From Fuerstiella sp. (GTDB lineage Bacteria; Planctomycetota; Planctomycetia; Planctomycetales; Planctomycetaceae), in NCBI GenBank assembly GCA_029245955.1, contig JAQWOH010000019.1:1-64000 (forward strand): DNA of 64,000 nt. Direction: 5' to 3'. Of this stretch, positions 46,413-56,207 are shown piece by piece. A program made the translations under genes and the position numbers. Each line of letters opens with the position of its first letter. The stretch's first letter is position 1. The notes beneath the pieces were generated by a model, which was not told the origin of the DNA, did no database searches, and saw nothing but the letters and a program-made list of their open reading frames with translations.

Positions 46413-47015
46413 ATGAGATTTTCAAACAGTGTCTGGTTAATCCTGATCATCTGGTCAATCGTGCCGGCTGATCGTGTGTCGGCGCAGTTGTTTGGACCTC
46501 GCAATATTGGTCGCAACGCTCGTGGACAGCAGTTAACGTCCATGGGAGCAGCAGGCTCGGTTCGGGAAAACCGGCGATTTGTCCGAGGACAACGCGCGAT
46601 CGACGATTTTGTGGGAACGGACCGCGACGATGCCTCTGCCTTTGTCGGAAACACCCAGACGACAAACGATGGCGCAGTCACAGATTCTGTCACTGGACTC
46701 CGTGAGCAGGCAACGGTGAGAGTGAATCGAGTACGTGTGCGAAAGACGACCGGACTCTACGCGCCGCGGCTTTCGCCCACATTTGCGACTGGGCTGCCAG
46801 GTCGTGGCGAATTGCCGAAGAACCCCGCAGTTTCCGTCGCCCTAAACACCCTGAGCGAGCAACGCGGGTTTCAGATCAGTCTTTCTCCCACACAGCGGTC
46901 CGTGGTTCTTTCCGGTACCGTTCCGACAGAACACGACCGAAAGATCGCTGAGCTTCTCGTGATGTTCGAACCCGGTCTTGAAAGCGTAAAGAACGATCTT
47001 CAGGTGGTGCCGTAA
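46413..47015 (+). CDS. Exported BON-domain-like protein
   Basis: The product has 200 residues. GGAG precedes the ATG at 46413, which starts a signal peptide (MRFSNSVWLILIIWSIVPAD then RVSAQ). The middle is Arg/Asp-rich. The C-terminal 60 residues (LNTLSEQRGFQISLSPTQRS and VVLSGTVPTEHDRKIAELL) look like a BON domain, which binds envelope or phospholipid surfaces in other proteins. Its last 140 bases overlap, on the opposite strand, the end of the lipoprotein gene of the secretion operon. It faces that operon, so a functional link is possible but not shown. Confidence 0.75.
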   Translation: MRFSNSVWLILIIWSIVPADRVSAQLFGPRNIGRNARGQQLTSMGAAGSVRENRRFVRGQRAIDDFVGTDRDDASAFVGNTQTTNDGAVTDSVTGLREQATVRVNRVRVRKTTGLYAPRLSPTFATGLPGRGELPKNPAVSVALNTLSEQRGFQISLSPTQRSVVLSGTVPTEHDRKIAELLVMFEPGLESVKNDLQVVP

Positions 47016-47862
47016 GTGCTGCTGCGGGCAGCGGCGAACTCACCTGCTGGTCTGATTTGGTCAATACATCAGGAGTCGCGACCTGTGCCGTTGCAGTCCC
47101 GTCATCGTTTCCCGCGACATCCTGACTGGTGGCACTCGAAAACAGACCATCGGGGGTAAATGCCTGATGATTGCCGAGATTCCTGTCTGTAAATCCAGGC
47201 GTCAAATGGATCTCCGTGGTGTTCAAACCAGGATAAGCCTTTTGCTTTTCGCGTTTTGGTGCGACCGTCTCGTATGAAACCTGTTGCACACCACCCGTAG
47301 TTTTCCCAGGCGCCGGGCGCTCGGGCAACGGCACCGCCCCGGCAAGAATGACTTTTGCCGGGGCCGAGGTCACTTCGGCACCGTTGCGGCCAATAAACCG
47401 AGCCACCAGAGTTAATTCTTTGTGTGCCCCTCCCGCGTCATCCCACGGAATCCAGAAGCTGTACGAATCTCCGATTTTCGACTTACTGTAGTGCTTCTGC
47501 AGATCGTCAGCTCTGAAAACGTACTTGCGGTCCGGTCTGCGATCCTCCTGCTGTTTAGTTTCGTCCCAGGCATACACTACAAGTGAACCGTCAACCCGTA
47601 TCGCTCGCTTTCCCGCAGGCGGATAGAACATGATTCGCCCGCCGCAACCACGGGCCCCCTTCTGACCGGACTGGTGCAATACCGTGTCCGACCATACTGG
47701 TATGATCTGCTGAGGCGTAACGAAATCCGGTTTCTCTTCCAGCCAGCTGACCGGCAGACTTGTCAGTGTCGCACAACCGGGCAGGACAGCGACGCCACAC
47801 AACAACGGAATCAGGCAACGGGCAGTATGGCGACGAAATTCAGGAGGTAGAATCCGAATCAT
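46876..47862 (-). CDS. Lipoprotein, last gene of the type II secretion operon
   Basis: The product has 328 residues from ATG at 47862, which overlaps the gspD stop (ATGA). The lipobox is LPGC. The first 170 residues form a folded-looking domain (SGQKGARGCGGRIMFYPPAG, KIGDSYSFWIPWDDAGG). The C-terminal half is Pro/Thr/Ala-rich and disordered, ending in an Arg-rich helix. I do not recognise the family. Its position after gspD suggests a pilotin-like or accessory role for the secretin, which is inference only. Its 3' end overlaps the convergent BON-like gene by 140 bases. Confidence 0.75.
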   Translation of the reverse strand: MIRILPPEFRRHTARCLIPLLCGVAVLPGCATLTSLPVSWLEEKPDFVTPQQIIPVWSDTVLHQSGQKGARGCGGRIMFYPPAGKRAIRVDGSLVVYAWDETKQQEDRRPDRKYVFRADDLQKHYSKSKIGDSYSFWIPWDDAGGAHKELTLVARFIGRNGAEVTSAPAKVILAGAVPLPERPAPGKTTGGVQQVSYETVAPKREKQKAYPGLNTTEIHLTPGFTDRNLGNHQAFTPDGLFSSATSQDVAGNDDGTATAQVATPDVLTKSDQQVSSPLPAAALTAPPEDRSLRFQDRVRTSREAQRSFGRVLSERYRKEPRTAVWEKD

Positions 47863-50800
47863 TTGTCCGTCCCCCGTCCCCAGTCGAACCATCGCTTCCT
47901 GCTGTTCACCGATTTCTCGCTGAACATGTTTCTTGCTGACTCGGTTGTTGATTCCAACTCGATCACGGTTCTTCCGCCGATGTCCGATTCCTTTAATTCT
48001 TCACTATAGTTGATGTTAGTAATTCGGCCCGCCTCTGTAGAATTTTTCAGGCTTCCCATCGGCTTGGTGAGAGGTGTCTCAGGCGGCAAAGGTAACGCCG
48101 TGCCTGGCAGCACTGGAGTTGTCGTGTTCGTACCCGGCGGGGGCGTCACATCGATGCCTGATGAATCGTCTGAAGGAGATTCGTCAGGATAAATAGTGGG
48201 CACATCGCCACCATCCATCGTGCCATAATTAGCAGGCCCTGCCCCCAGCCAGTCAAAGACGTCGGATGACACCCATGACATTCGCGACATCTCAACCTGC
48301 TTCAGATACTCAGCATCACTTTGCCCCATAATCACGTGAGGCGTCAAAATGATCAGCAGTTCTTTTCGGGAATTCGTATAGCCATCGTAGCGAAACAGTC
48401 GGCCCAGCAGCGGAAGATCCCCCAACCATGGGACTTTCTTGGTGAGTGACTCGTTGCTGGTCGTGATCAGTCCACCAATAACAATCGTCTGCCCGCTGGC
48501 TGCACTGACTGTCGTTTGAGCTGTCGTCACGTCTACGCGTGGTGAACGAACTATGGCCCCGTCGGCGGACACCGAAATCGGAATGCCATCCCGTTCCGGC
48601 CCGACTTTCGATTTTTCGGCATCAATCTCCATGACCACATTGCCTTCCGGACTAATGCGTGGTGTCACGCCCAGAAGCAGTCCCACGTCCTCCAGCTCCA
48701 CACTGTTAATCTGGCCGAATTGTGTGACTGAACTGCTCACAACTCGTGGTACGCGCTGCCCGACCTGAATGAAGGCCTGCTGATTGTCCAGCGTCATGAT
48801 CTGCGGACGACTCAGTACTTCCATGCTGCCGGACTGGTCAAGAGCTCGCAGCAGCACACTGACGTTTTCGCTGCTGGCCGACAGCACCAGACCGCCGTAT
48901 TCCAGATCACCGTTTACTCGCCCCAGACTGAAGTGTGACAGAGCCTGGCCGGCCGCATTACCAGCTGTCGCCGTTGATTGAGTACTGCCACTGTTACCGA
49001 GTGGATTGTTGTTGAAATCGTAACCGGGTTCGTTAGTTGCCCCGATAATATTGTCCGTGGTTGTCGTAACAACGCCGGCCGGGGTCGATAAAGACGAACT
49101 CACGGTGGTGGTCAATAGCTCGCCGAGCAGACTCCTGTCGAATAGCAGGCTGTCCTGCAGTCCGACCTCGACTCCAAACTCGTGGAAGTTGTTCAGATCC
49201 ACCTCCGCCAAAATCACCTGAATCATGACCTGCGGTGGCTGGTCATCCAGGTCTTCAACCAGCTCAATGATTTGCTCGAAATAACGTGGAGTCGCGCTGA
49301 TAATCAAAGAATTACGTACCGGCTCCGGAACGACTACGACTTCCTGTTCAATTTGTTGAAATGGATTCTGCCGTCCAGGCGCTGCCTGACTGACAATCCG
49401 TTCGCTGCGGAGAAAATCATTGACAGCCTGAGCGACGTCCGTCGCCGGCGAGTTCTTCAACCGGTAAATGCGATTGAATCGCTCCAGGGATTCCGTCTGG
49501 TCAAGTCGAAGTAACAGTGCTTCAATGATCTGCAGGTCACCTGCTGTACCGGTCGCAACAATCGTATTGGTGCGAACATCAACGGAAAACCGAACCGGAA
49601 CCAGGGAGGATTCGCCTTCAGCAGTCGCCAGTTGAGGCACAGTCGATGTACCTGCCGCTTCAGGAAACAACGACCGAAGCACCGTCACCAGGTCACTTGC
49701 ATCACTGTTGGATACCTGAAAGACCTTGATCTGAGCAGACGCCGCAGGTGATTCGTCCAGCTGTTCAATCAGCCGTTCGACCAATGGAAGACTTTCTGCC
49801 GGACCACTGATGAAAATACTGTTCGTTCTGGGATCCGGAGTGAGCGTCACATCCCCAAGAAGTCCGGATGTGACAACCTTTTCTCCGTTCGGCTGCACCA
49901 GCATCATTTCCAGCGCCGCCGACCTTCCGTCGTTTCCACCGCCACGAGCAGCGCTGATCGCGGCGGTAATCGTGTCTGCGACGTCCGCTGCAAGTGAGTT
50001 CTTCAGGCGTACCATCCTTGCTTGATTCACTGCAGCGGCAGAACTCACATCCAATCGCTGAATCAGCTGCGACACCTCTTCCATGTCGCGCGGTGAACCG
50101 TTGACAATGATACTGTTGGTCCGCGGATTTGCGGTCACGTTAACGTCCGGAGCGAGCCCGCCACGACCGTTTAGAAACTCCTCCAGCATGGTGCTGACTT
50201 CAGCCGCAGGGGCGTGTTTCAGTGCGAACACCTGCATTTGAGAATCCGGATTCACCGATCGGTCCAGTTCTTCGATCAGTTTCTTTGCTGCGTTGACAGC
50301 TTCGCCCCAGCCGATCAGCAGCAATGCATTCGGTTTGACCAGCGGAGTTATAGCGATTCGCCCCTGAACCGGCCCCGTAAGATCATCCAGCACTTCTTCA
50401 ATCAGCTCGTTAAGGGCTTCCCCTTTGACGTGTCGCAGGAAATAGACTTCAATTTCCGGCGCAGTTTCGTCGCTAAGCCGCTCGATTTCCTGAATGATCC
50501 TGACCAGTTCGTCCACATCAGGGTCACGTCCCCGCAGGATAAGCACATCCAGATCGGGAAGTGGTTGCACATCAACGTCCGAAGACGGACGGCGCAGTTC
50601 TTTGCCGGCGTCCGGGTCGCCATTTCGATTGGCCTGAATCGGATTTTCGGCAGGCTGCACCTGCACGAATCCGGCCGAACGGACCATCGACAGACTTCGA
50701 TTTCTGTCAAACAGTGAACTCTGAATACGCTTTGGTTCTGTGCGCGGCTGCAAGGACTCACGCCACGTCTTAATCGCTCGGTTCAAGACTTCAGGACTCA

Positions 50801-51707
50801 CGTTCCGAAGCGGCACAAACCGAATGCCTTCTTCTTTACTTCTGTCCTGAGAATCCTCAAATCTATTCAAGAGCGACACAAACTGGTCTACCAGCTTTGG
50901 ATCACCGTTGAGCTGACAGACATGGTTGTCCGTACTGAAGACGATCGAGATACTGGATCCCCCAGCGGAATACCGAAATCGGTTGTCGCCGAGATCAAGA
51001 AGTTTCTGTTCAAGCAATCTCCGGAACGCCTGCTGACATTGTTCGACGCTAATTCGTCTAAGTTGGTACTCTCGCGATGCCGATTTCCGTTCTGCCGAAC
51101 TGATGGCAGTTCGAGGAAATAGGACTGACGGATCTGCCACTTGAATCGGCGACGAGCTTTGTTCGGACCGCCATGTGAGAGGACTGTTGTTCGATGGCTG
51201 CTGCAGAATCTGCGATTCTCTCTGCGGCGCCTGCCGGAGCGCCTCTTCCAGCAGACGATGATTACTGTCAGAAGTAACGACAATGACCTGATCCTGGTTC
51301 CGACCAACGGTCACACGAGCATCCCGGCCCACCAACTGACGAATCAACTGCAACTCCTGATTCACCTGCGATCGGTGAATTTGATAAGTCTTCAGGACAG
51401 CCGGCTCTTTGCTGGTCTGCACTGACGGGCCCCGTTGGTCGACCTGTCTGATCAACTGAGATGTGAGTTGATGAACATTGTCAGCGCCGGATACGACAAG
51501 CTGATGCTTTTCCGCGTCAGCGATGATTCGAACGGCATGCGCTTCCTCACCCAGCAGCTCAGTCAGCATTCGCTGCACTTCGGCGGGTTCGACAAATTGC
51601 AGCGAATAGACCTTAAGCTGACCGTTCACCCATTGCGCATCCGCGCTGGTCGTCAGCATAAAGCACACCGTCGCAACGGCGATTATCGATTTGTACAGTC
51701 CCTTCAT
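47859..51707 (-). CDS. gspD: Type II secretion secretin GspD with nine N-terminal modules
   Basis: The product has 1282 residues, roughly twice a classical GspD. A signal peptide (1-25) is followed by nine repeats of the secretin short-domain (N1/NolW-like) pattern at about 31-90, 105-160, 213-285, 296-412, 418-484, 490-554, 563-652, 659-737 and 745-822. Each ends in a Ser-Ile-Ile-Val/Ala-type strand and a Leu-rich helix. The secretin barrel domain begins near 826 (PPQVMIQVILAEVDLNNFHE), with LSRPQIMTLDNQQAFIQVGQ and GDLPLLGRLFRYDGY later. The last 150 residues are Pro/Thr-rich. It forms the outer-membrane channel. The ATG at 51707 starts the signal peptide. Confidence 0.94.
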   Translation of the reverse strand: MKGLYKSIIAVATVCFMLTTSADAQWVNGQLKVYSLQFVEPAEVQRMLTELLGEEAHAVRIIADAEKHQLVVSGADNVHQLTSQLIRQVDQRGPSVQTSKEPAVLKTYQIHRSQVNQELQLIRQLVGRDARVTVGRNQDQVIVVTSDSNHRLLEEALRQAPQRESQILQQPSNNSPLTWRSEQSSSPIQVADPSVLFPRTAISSAERKSASREYQLRRISVEQCQQAFRRLLEQKLLDLGDNRFRYSAGGSSISIVFSTDNHVCQLNGDPKLVDQFVSLLNRFEDSQDRSKEEGIRFVPLRNVSPEVLNRAIKTWRESLQPRTEPKRIQSSLFDRNRSLSMVRSAGFVQVQPAENPIQANRNGDPDAGKELRRPSSDVDVQPLPDLDVLILRGRDPDVDELVRIIQEIERLSDETAPEIEVYFLRHVKGEALNELIEEVLDDLTGPVQGRIAITPLVKPNALLLIGWGEAVNAAKKLIEELDRSVNPDSQMQVFALKHAPAAEVSTMLEEFLNGRGGLAPDVNVTANPRTNSIIVNGSPRDMEEVSQLIQRLDVSSAAAVNQARMVRLKNSLAADVADTITAAISAARGGGNDGRSAALEMMLVQPNGEKVVTSGLLGDVTLTPDPRTNSIFISGPAESLPLVERLIEQLDESPAASAQIKVFQVSNSDASDLVTVLRSLFPEAAGTSTVPQLATAEGESSLVPVRFSVDVRTNTIVATGTAGDLQIIEALLLRLDQTESLERFNRIYRLKNSPATDVAQAVNDFLRSERIVSQAAPGRQNPFQQIEQEVVVVPEPVRNSLIISATPRYFEQIIELVEDLDDQPPQVMIQVILAEVDLNNFHEFGVEVGLQDSLLFDRSLLGELLTTTVSSSLSTPAGVVTTTTDNIIGATNEPGYDFNNNPLGNSGSTQSTATAGNAAGQALSHFSLGRVNGDLEYGGLVLSASSENVSVLLRALDQSGSMEVLSRPQIMTLDNQQAFIQVGQRVPRVVSSSVTQFGQINSVELEDVGLLLGVTPRISPEGNVVMEIDAEKSKVGPERDGIPISVSADGAIVRSPRVDVTTAQTTVSAASGQTIVIGGLITTSNESLTKKVPWLGDLPLLGRLFRYDGYTNSRKELLIILTPHVIMGQSDAEYLKQVEMSRMSWVSSDVFDWLGAGPANYGTMDGGDVPTIYPDESPSDDSSGIDVTPPPGTNTTTPVLPGTALPLPPETPLTKPMGSLKNSTEAGRITNINYSEELKESDIGGRTVIELESTTESARNMFSEKSVNSRKRWFDWGRGTDK

Positions 51708-52027
51708 GGACCCATTCAGATGAAAGACATTGCTGACAGATACGTCGTCAGGGCTCACAATTGGATATTTCGCCACTCGTGACGGCCTGTAAAACGCTGA
51801 GAATATGCCGCAAACAAGACGGGTACAACGTGCAAACAGCATCAACCAGCCCGGCTGACCTGCACCAGCGAAGTGGCATGTTTGAATCCGGCGGTTCCTG
51901 CAGATGCAGCTGCAGAATGCTCAAGATTCTGGGAGTCAGGGCGCACAATCTGCGCGAGAACGAATTAACACTGGGCAGGAGTGCACCAGAATCGACAGAT
52001 AGCATCCTGCCGTGCAACCGCGACACT
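51708..52027. other. Gap inside the secretion operon upstream of gspD
   Basis: These 320 bases separate the gspM-like stop from the gspD start. Both strands have ORFs that lack family resemblance. The spacing is unlike the tight overlaps elsewhere in the operon and may mark an internal promoter or leader for gspD. Confidence 0.4.
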
Positions 52028-52909
52028 TCAGAAGCCGGACGTCACCACTGCATCCGCGAAACTCTGGCCAATTTGCATCTTCAGCAGCTGATCGCCAGAC
52101 TCAAGCACGACGGATTCTTCGTTGACCGTAACGACGCGGCCACTAATGGCAGTCGTTTCGAAATCCGCACCGGCTGGCAACTTGTGAACCTTGTCATCGA
52201 TTTGTTCGGTGATCCACGCAGTTGGCTCACCGTTGCGGTACGTCACGGCGCTTAGAATGGTCAGTTGCATGGGATCTTTGGTGTCGATGCCGATACCGAA
52301 AATGTTGTCGCGGGCGATGACCTCATAATCGCGACGATTCTTTGATGCCAGCAAACGGGATTCGCCCGTGTTCATCGACGTTGCCCTGGTGCCGGGAATT
52401 ATCAGAGCCTCCACACTCATTGACAGGTCAAACTGACCGGTCGTTCCGACAGGTGTCAATCGCAGCGAAATGATACGGTGCAGCTGATTTGTTTTTTCCA
52501 CGCTGAACAGAGCCGACGTAATTTCTTTCAGGCTGCCGCGTGCCTGCACGGTAAATGGCATCGTCCGATACAAGCCGCGCCGACTGGCAGGCGAACCGGA
52601 ATCCACAGTCGCATTTCGGAGCCGTGCAGAACGGACCGTTTCCAACAGCCAGTTGCGGTACAGACTTCGAGCTGTTTCAGTATCTGACGGTAGAGATTTC
52701 TTCTGCCATTGTTCAATCTCCAATCCAGCTGCGCGCCCGTCCGCCAGCAGTTTCTCCTGTTTGCTAATCTGTTCCAGCAACTCACGGTTGTCACCCTGCA
52801 GCTCGCGCATCGGTCCCTGAATCATGGACGAAAGTACATAGTCGCCGACGCGCAGGATGGCCATTAGTGCCAGAACACCAAGCAGCAACTGTTGCCGCGT
52901 CAACTTCAT
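52028..52909 (-). CDS. Type II secretion GspM/PilO-like protein
   Basis: The product has 293 residues. A single N-terminal helix (about 6-28) is followed by a coiled-coil-like stretch (ELQGDNRELLEQISKQEKLL) and a ferredoxin-like domain, the layout of GspM and PilO. A second part (about 205-293) has a GspC/PilP-like small-domain flavour (IARDNIFGIGI, then AVTYRNGEPTAWI and VLESGDQLLKMQIGQSF), in which GspC-type homology regions also occur. It may therefore combine M and part of C. Its ATG overlaps the upstream stop by 4 bases. Assignment rests on position and layout. Confidence 0.7.
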   Translation of the reverse strand: MKLTRQQLLLGVLALMAILRVGDYVLSSMIQGPMRELQGDNRELLEQISKQEKLLADGRAAGLEIEQWQKKSLPSDTETARSLYRNWLLETVRSARLRNATVDSGSPASRRGLYRTMPFTVQARGSLKEITSALFSVEKTNQLHRIISLRLTPVGTTGQFDLSMSVEALIIPGTRATSMNTGESRLLASKNRRDYEVIARDNIFGIGIDTKDPMQLTILSAVTYRNGEPTAWITEQIDDKVHKLPAGADFETTAISGRVVTVNEESVVLESGDQLLKMQIGQSFADAVVTSGF

Positions 52910-54489
52910 GGCTGGCCTCCGTCTGCCTGCGGCAACGGAGCTGATGATCGTGTTCCTGGATTGGCTGTGTCGTTGGACGTTTCGTTTGAATCCACAACAG
53001 ACGATTGTTGTTTTACCGGCGATTCAGGATTCTCAGCAAGATGGCTCGAATAGTCTGTATTCTGTCGACTCTTGACACGTATGGTCGTCTGAAAACTCCA
53101 CACACTCTTCTTACCATCTTTGACCTCCCTGATTCCAGGCGTCCGGAGTTGGTGGTATTGGTCCCGCAGGTTGTCTTCCATCTTCCGAATCGCGTCCGGA
53201 GAGCCGCTGGTACCACGAAATGAAACAACAGATGCAGAACCCGAAGGCCCGGCTGAAAACTGCTGCACAGCCAGTTCCGAACTGGAAGGCATGCGAATTG
53301 TGAGATCTCGCAGTTCGTCCAGCCAACTCATGCGTGACGCTTCCCACACCTTCAGGACTTTGGCGAGGTTTCGTTTTGACCGAGTCTTCGTGACCAGCGC
53401 ATCCAGCTCAGTGACCCGAGCCCGCAGTCTCATGTTCTCTATGGTGATATCCGAAAACTGCGAATGAACGAAGTACCAGCCTCCTGCCAACAGCACGACC
53501 AGCCCGGCCGCAATGGCCAGCATTCGGTTCCGCTTATTGACGGATCGGGGTGGACGCCTGGGATTAGCGAAATCGACTGCCGGTCGCTGTCCCAGAGCTT
53601 CTTCCTTCAAAGCAGCAATCAAGGGAGCATAGGCGCCGACGGCGGCGTCCCCGGCCTCTCCGTCCAGAAGCGAACGCGATGAAACTCTTCGAACATCGAC
53701 GGAAAGCAGGTCACCGAGAGTATTGACCAGAATCGCAGCTTCGATTTCGGAACCGACGACAACCACGTCTGAGATTCCGATATCTTCGTCAATCTGACTG
53801 CTCGCAGAAATCAACGTGCGCTGTAATTCAGACGCTATGTATGCCGCCGCTTCCTGCCCGCGCATCGCGGGCCCCAAACGAATGGTTCGAGACAACCGGG
53901 GCAATCCGTTCTGAACGATCAACACATGGGTCGCTTCAGCCCCCTGACTCACAATCAGAGTGGCCGTCCGGTCATCCTCGGCCTTTCCCGTTGCGAAAAT
54001 CCGAAGCGGCTGAGTAATCACAACGGCTCGAACTATTGAGCACCCGGAACTCTGAATAATGTCCTGAATCTGCTGCTGCTCCATGACCGGCAGCGTCATC
54101 GCGCTGACTGTGCCTCCCCCACTTTCGACAGACGGATAGGATACAAAGTCGATCACACTGTCTTCAGAAACACCAGTTAACTGCCGCAGCGCCATGTTGC
54201 GGACAATTGTCGGCAATTCAGCAGTCGACGCCGGTGGAACTGAAAACGTGACGGAATCGACCACACTACGATTTACACACAGCAACAGCGTTGCCTTTGT
54301 GGCTTTCAGCTCTTGTACCAGAGAAGTTACTCGCTCGACGATCGATACCTGAGCATCGTCAGCCGTTTCGTCTGATTCAGATTCTCGCTCGCCGGCCTTC
54401 AGGACACGCAGCACGCCGTCTCGCTCCGCGCTGCCAAACACAAAGCGGATAACGTTCGAATTCCAGTTAATCGCAAGAAACCTGGCCAT
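52906..54489 (-). CDS. GspL/PilM-PilN-like assembly platform protein
   Basis: The product has 527 residues. The first 300 are an actin-like ATPase-type fold as in PilM or the cytoplasmic part of GspL (MARFLAINWNSNVIRFVFGS, TATLIVSQGAEATHVLIVQN). One membrane helix follows at about 323-341, then a coiled coil and a PilN-like periplasmic domain. The Pro/Ser/Asn-rich tail is disordered. In classical systems GspL recruits the GspE ATPase to the membrane. The ATG at 54489 is preferred because homology begins there. It sits 56 bases after gspK and overlaps the gspM-like gene by ATGA. Confidence 0.82.
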   Translation of the reverse strand: MARFLAINWNSNVIRFVFGSAERDGVLRVLKAGERESESDETADDAQVSIVERVTSLVQELKATKATLLLCVNRSVVDSVTFSVPPASTAELPTIVRNMALRQLTGVSEDSVIDFVSYPSVESGGGTVSAMTLPVMEQQQIQDIIQSSGCSIVRAVVITQPLRIFATGKAEDDRTATLIVSQGAEATHVLIVQNGLPRLSRTIRLGPAMRGQEAAAYIASELQRTLISASSQIDEDIGISDVVVVGSEIEAAILVNTLGDLLSVDVRRVSSRSLLDGEAGDAAVGAYAPLIAALKEEALGQRPAVDFANPRRPPRSVNKRNRMLAIAAGLVVLLAGGWYFVHSQFSDITIENMRLRARVTELDALVTKTRSKRNLAKVLKVWEASRMSWLDELRDLTIRMPSSSELAVQQFSAGPSGSASVVSFRGTSGSPDAIRKMEDNLRDQYHQLRTPGIREVKDGKKSVWSFQTTIRVKSRQNTDYSSHLAENPESPVKQQSSVVDSNETSNDTANPGTRSSAPLPQADGGQP

Positions 54490-54545
54490 AACATTGGGGG
54501 TCGTCTGCTGTGCGAACCGCATCGGGCACAACGGGCGTTACCGGT

Positions 54546-56207
54546 CTATTCCATTCCTTCAAATCGTTGTTCCAGCTCGCCTAACGAAACGGGCAGTCCC
54601 CGTTCCGTAAGGTCCACCCAGTCTACTCGGCGCGCTGGGTCATTGGCAGCATTGATTGTGACTTTACGTCGCAGGAAAGGGCCACCGATTCGGCGATACG
54701 CAACGATCTCTGCCGTATGGACATCACCACGCGTCGTAATATGAGCATGGATCGTCCGGAACATCGGCAAGTCTGTTATTTGCCGCGTCAGAAGCCAGAC
54801 CGTTGACGATCGTTCGGCAGTATCCAGCGTCGTTCGCTGTTGAACTATTCGGGACGCAACTGCGGGATCACCGGTGAGTGCACCCAGTACAGGTTCTGAG
54901 GCTGAATTGATATTAATGCGACCGGTCACTACATCGGACAACGCCGTTGTCGTACGTTCTTCCAGCAATCGAAATTGCTGAACGCTGTCGGGCTCAACAA
55001 GGGTCAGAGGGCTCTTCACCAGCTGTCCCTTTGCTGATGGCGATGATGGCAGTTGCACCGAAGAACCGACCAGATCTGCCAAACTCAATATCGGGTAAAG
55101 ATTGGCGACCTCAATATCTGTCACCATGTCTACGTCCAGTGGACTGACACCAGACTCAGTGGATTCAATTGTGCCATAAGTACGAGCCAATCGAATGAAT
55201 CGAGCAACTTCCGGTGAAAGAAACCGGGCCAGTTCCAATTCGAAATCGTCGAGACTGGTGTGCACACTGTCGTTCAGCATGAAACGTGGCTGTCCGTCGA
55301 GATCGGCATTTCGTTCTGCACTGTGGAGCGTGAGATAAGTGGACCACGCTGTTGAACCCTGTACATCCGTCTGTTCCGATGTTTCGAGAGCCCCGTAGAA
55401 GGTCTCACGCTGCACGCCTTTCACGAATAGCAGTTCCTGCATTGACTCCGGAGTCGCGTTACGAACGTGATACGGCTGATCCAGACGCTGATAATAGTCA
55501 TCCTCAGCACCAAACTGACGCGGCTGATCGTCTGAATCCATCCAGTCCAGAATCGAATCGGCGGCTTCGTCTGTCATCCCGGGGACCTGCATCAGCGCAC
55601 GAATTCCGTCTCCGGGGTTGGTCGTTTCCCATTCCAGCACTCGTCCCAGATGGAGCTTTGCGGATTCGTCCTGTAATCCAAACGTCAATGATTGCTGTGG
55701 GTCATCGAAGAACAGATCATCCCGTGTGTCGCCATCAGCAGTGGCTGTCACTGCTGCCACACTGTTCGGAATATGGTGCAACACAGAGAACCGCCAGTCC
55801 TCATCGCTTCCGACGTCTATTGAAGACTCGCCACCAGGCTCACCAAACGGGTTTACAGCAGACACGACACGCGACTGAAACAGATTCGGATCATTGGTTA
55901 ACGCTTCGAAACTGTTCGGCAGCGTGGTCTGTTGCCTGGTCAATTCCAACAGCAGTGTTTCTGCGCTGGCCATCGTCTGATTCGCCTGAAGCAGGTCACC
56001 ATTAATCCTGGCCGCTTCGTATTCTGTCGTCATGTCGGCAAGAAATCCAAAGCCTGCCAGAGCCAGCATCGCGACCAGCACAAGGACGACGATTAGCACG
56101 ACGCCCCGGCGTGCGGTCCGCTGGTGCGTGACCGGTTGTATGTTGCCGCCATTCGGCCAGCCATGAGTGGCAGAGATCCGCCTTGCTCTCAGGATGTGCT
56201 TCATCAT
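54546..56207 (-). CDS. gspK: Type II secretion minor pseudopilin GspK
   Basis: The product has 553 residues. The prepilin leader ends TARRG, cleaved before V36; position +5 of the mature protein is V40, so the usual Glu is absent, as is normal for GspK. A long alpha-domain insertion with helix-hairpin-helix-like repeats follows (GIRALMQVPGMTDEAADSIL, and GRININSASEPVLGALTGDP), typical of GspK. GspK caps the pseudopilus tip. Its start overlaps the gspJ stop (ATGA). Confidence 0.9.
   Translation of the reverse strand: MMKHILRARRISATHGWPNGGNIQPVTHQRTARRGVVLIVVLVLVAMLALAGFGFLADMTTEYEAARINGDLLQANQTMASAETLLLELTRQQTTLPNSFEALTNDPNLFQSRVVSAVNPFGEPGGESSIDVGSDEDWRFSVLHHIPNSVAAVTATADGDTRDDLFFDDPQQSLTFGLQDESAKLHLGRVLEWETTNPGDGIRALMQVPGMTDEAADSILDWMDSDDQPRQFGAEDDYYQRLDQPYHVRNATPESMQELLFVKGVQRETFYGALETSEQTDVQGSTAWSTYLTLHSAERNADLDGQPRFMLNDSVHTSLDDFELELARFLSPEVARFIRLARTYGTIESTESGVSPLDVDMVTDIEVANLYPILSLADLVGSSVQLPSSPSAKGQLVKSPLTLVEPDSVQQFRLLEERTTTALSDVVTGRININSASEPVLGALTGDPAVASRIVQQRTTLDTAERSSTVWLLTRQITDLPMFRTIHAHITTRGDVHTAEIVAYRRIGGPFLRRKVTINAANDPARRVDWVDLTERGLPVSLGELEQRFEGME

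Noticed and set aside
51917-51979. UvrA-like start (MLKILGVRAHNLRENELTLG) on the plus strand between gspM-like gene and gspD
   Set aside because: Only about 20 residues resemble the UvrA N-terminus; no Walker motif or zinc finger follows and the frame runs antisense into the gspM-like gene. Probably chance.
51748-52026. 92-residue minus-strand ORF between the gspM-like gene and gspD
   Set aside because: No ribosome binding site, atypical composition and no family resemblance; treated as non-coding gap.
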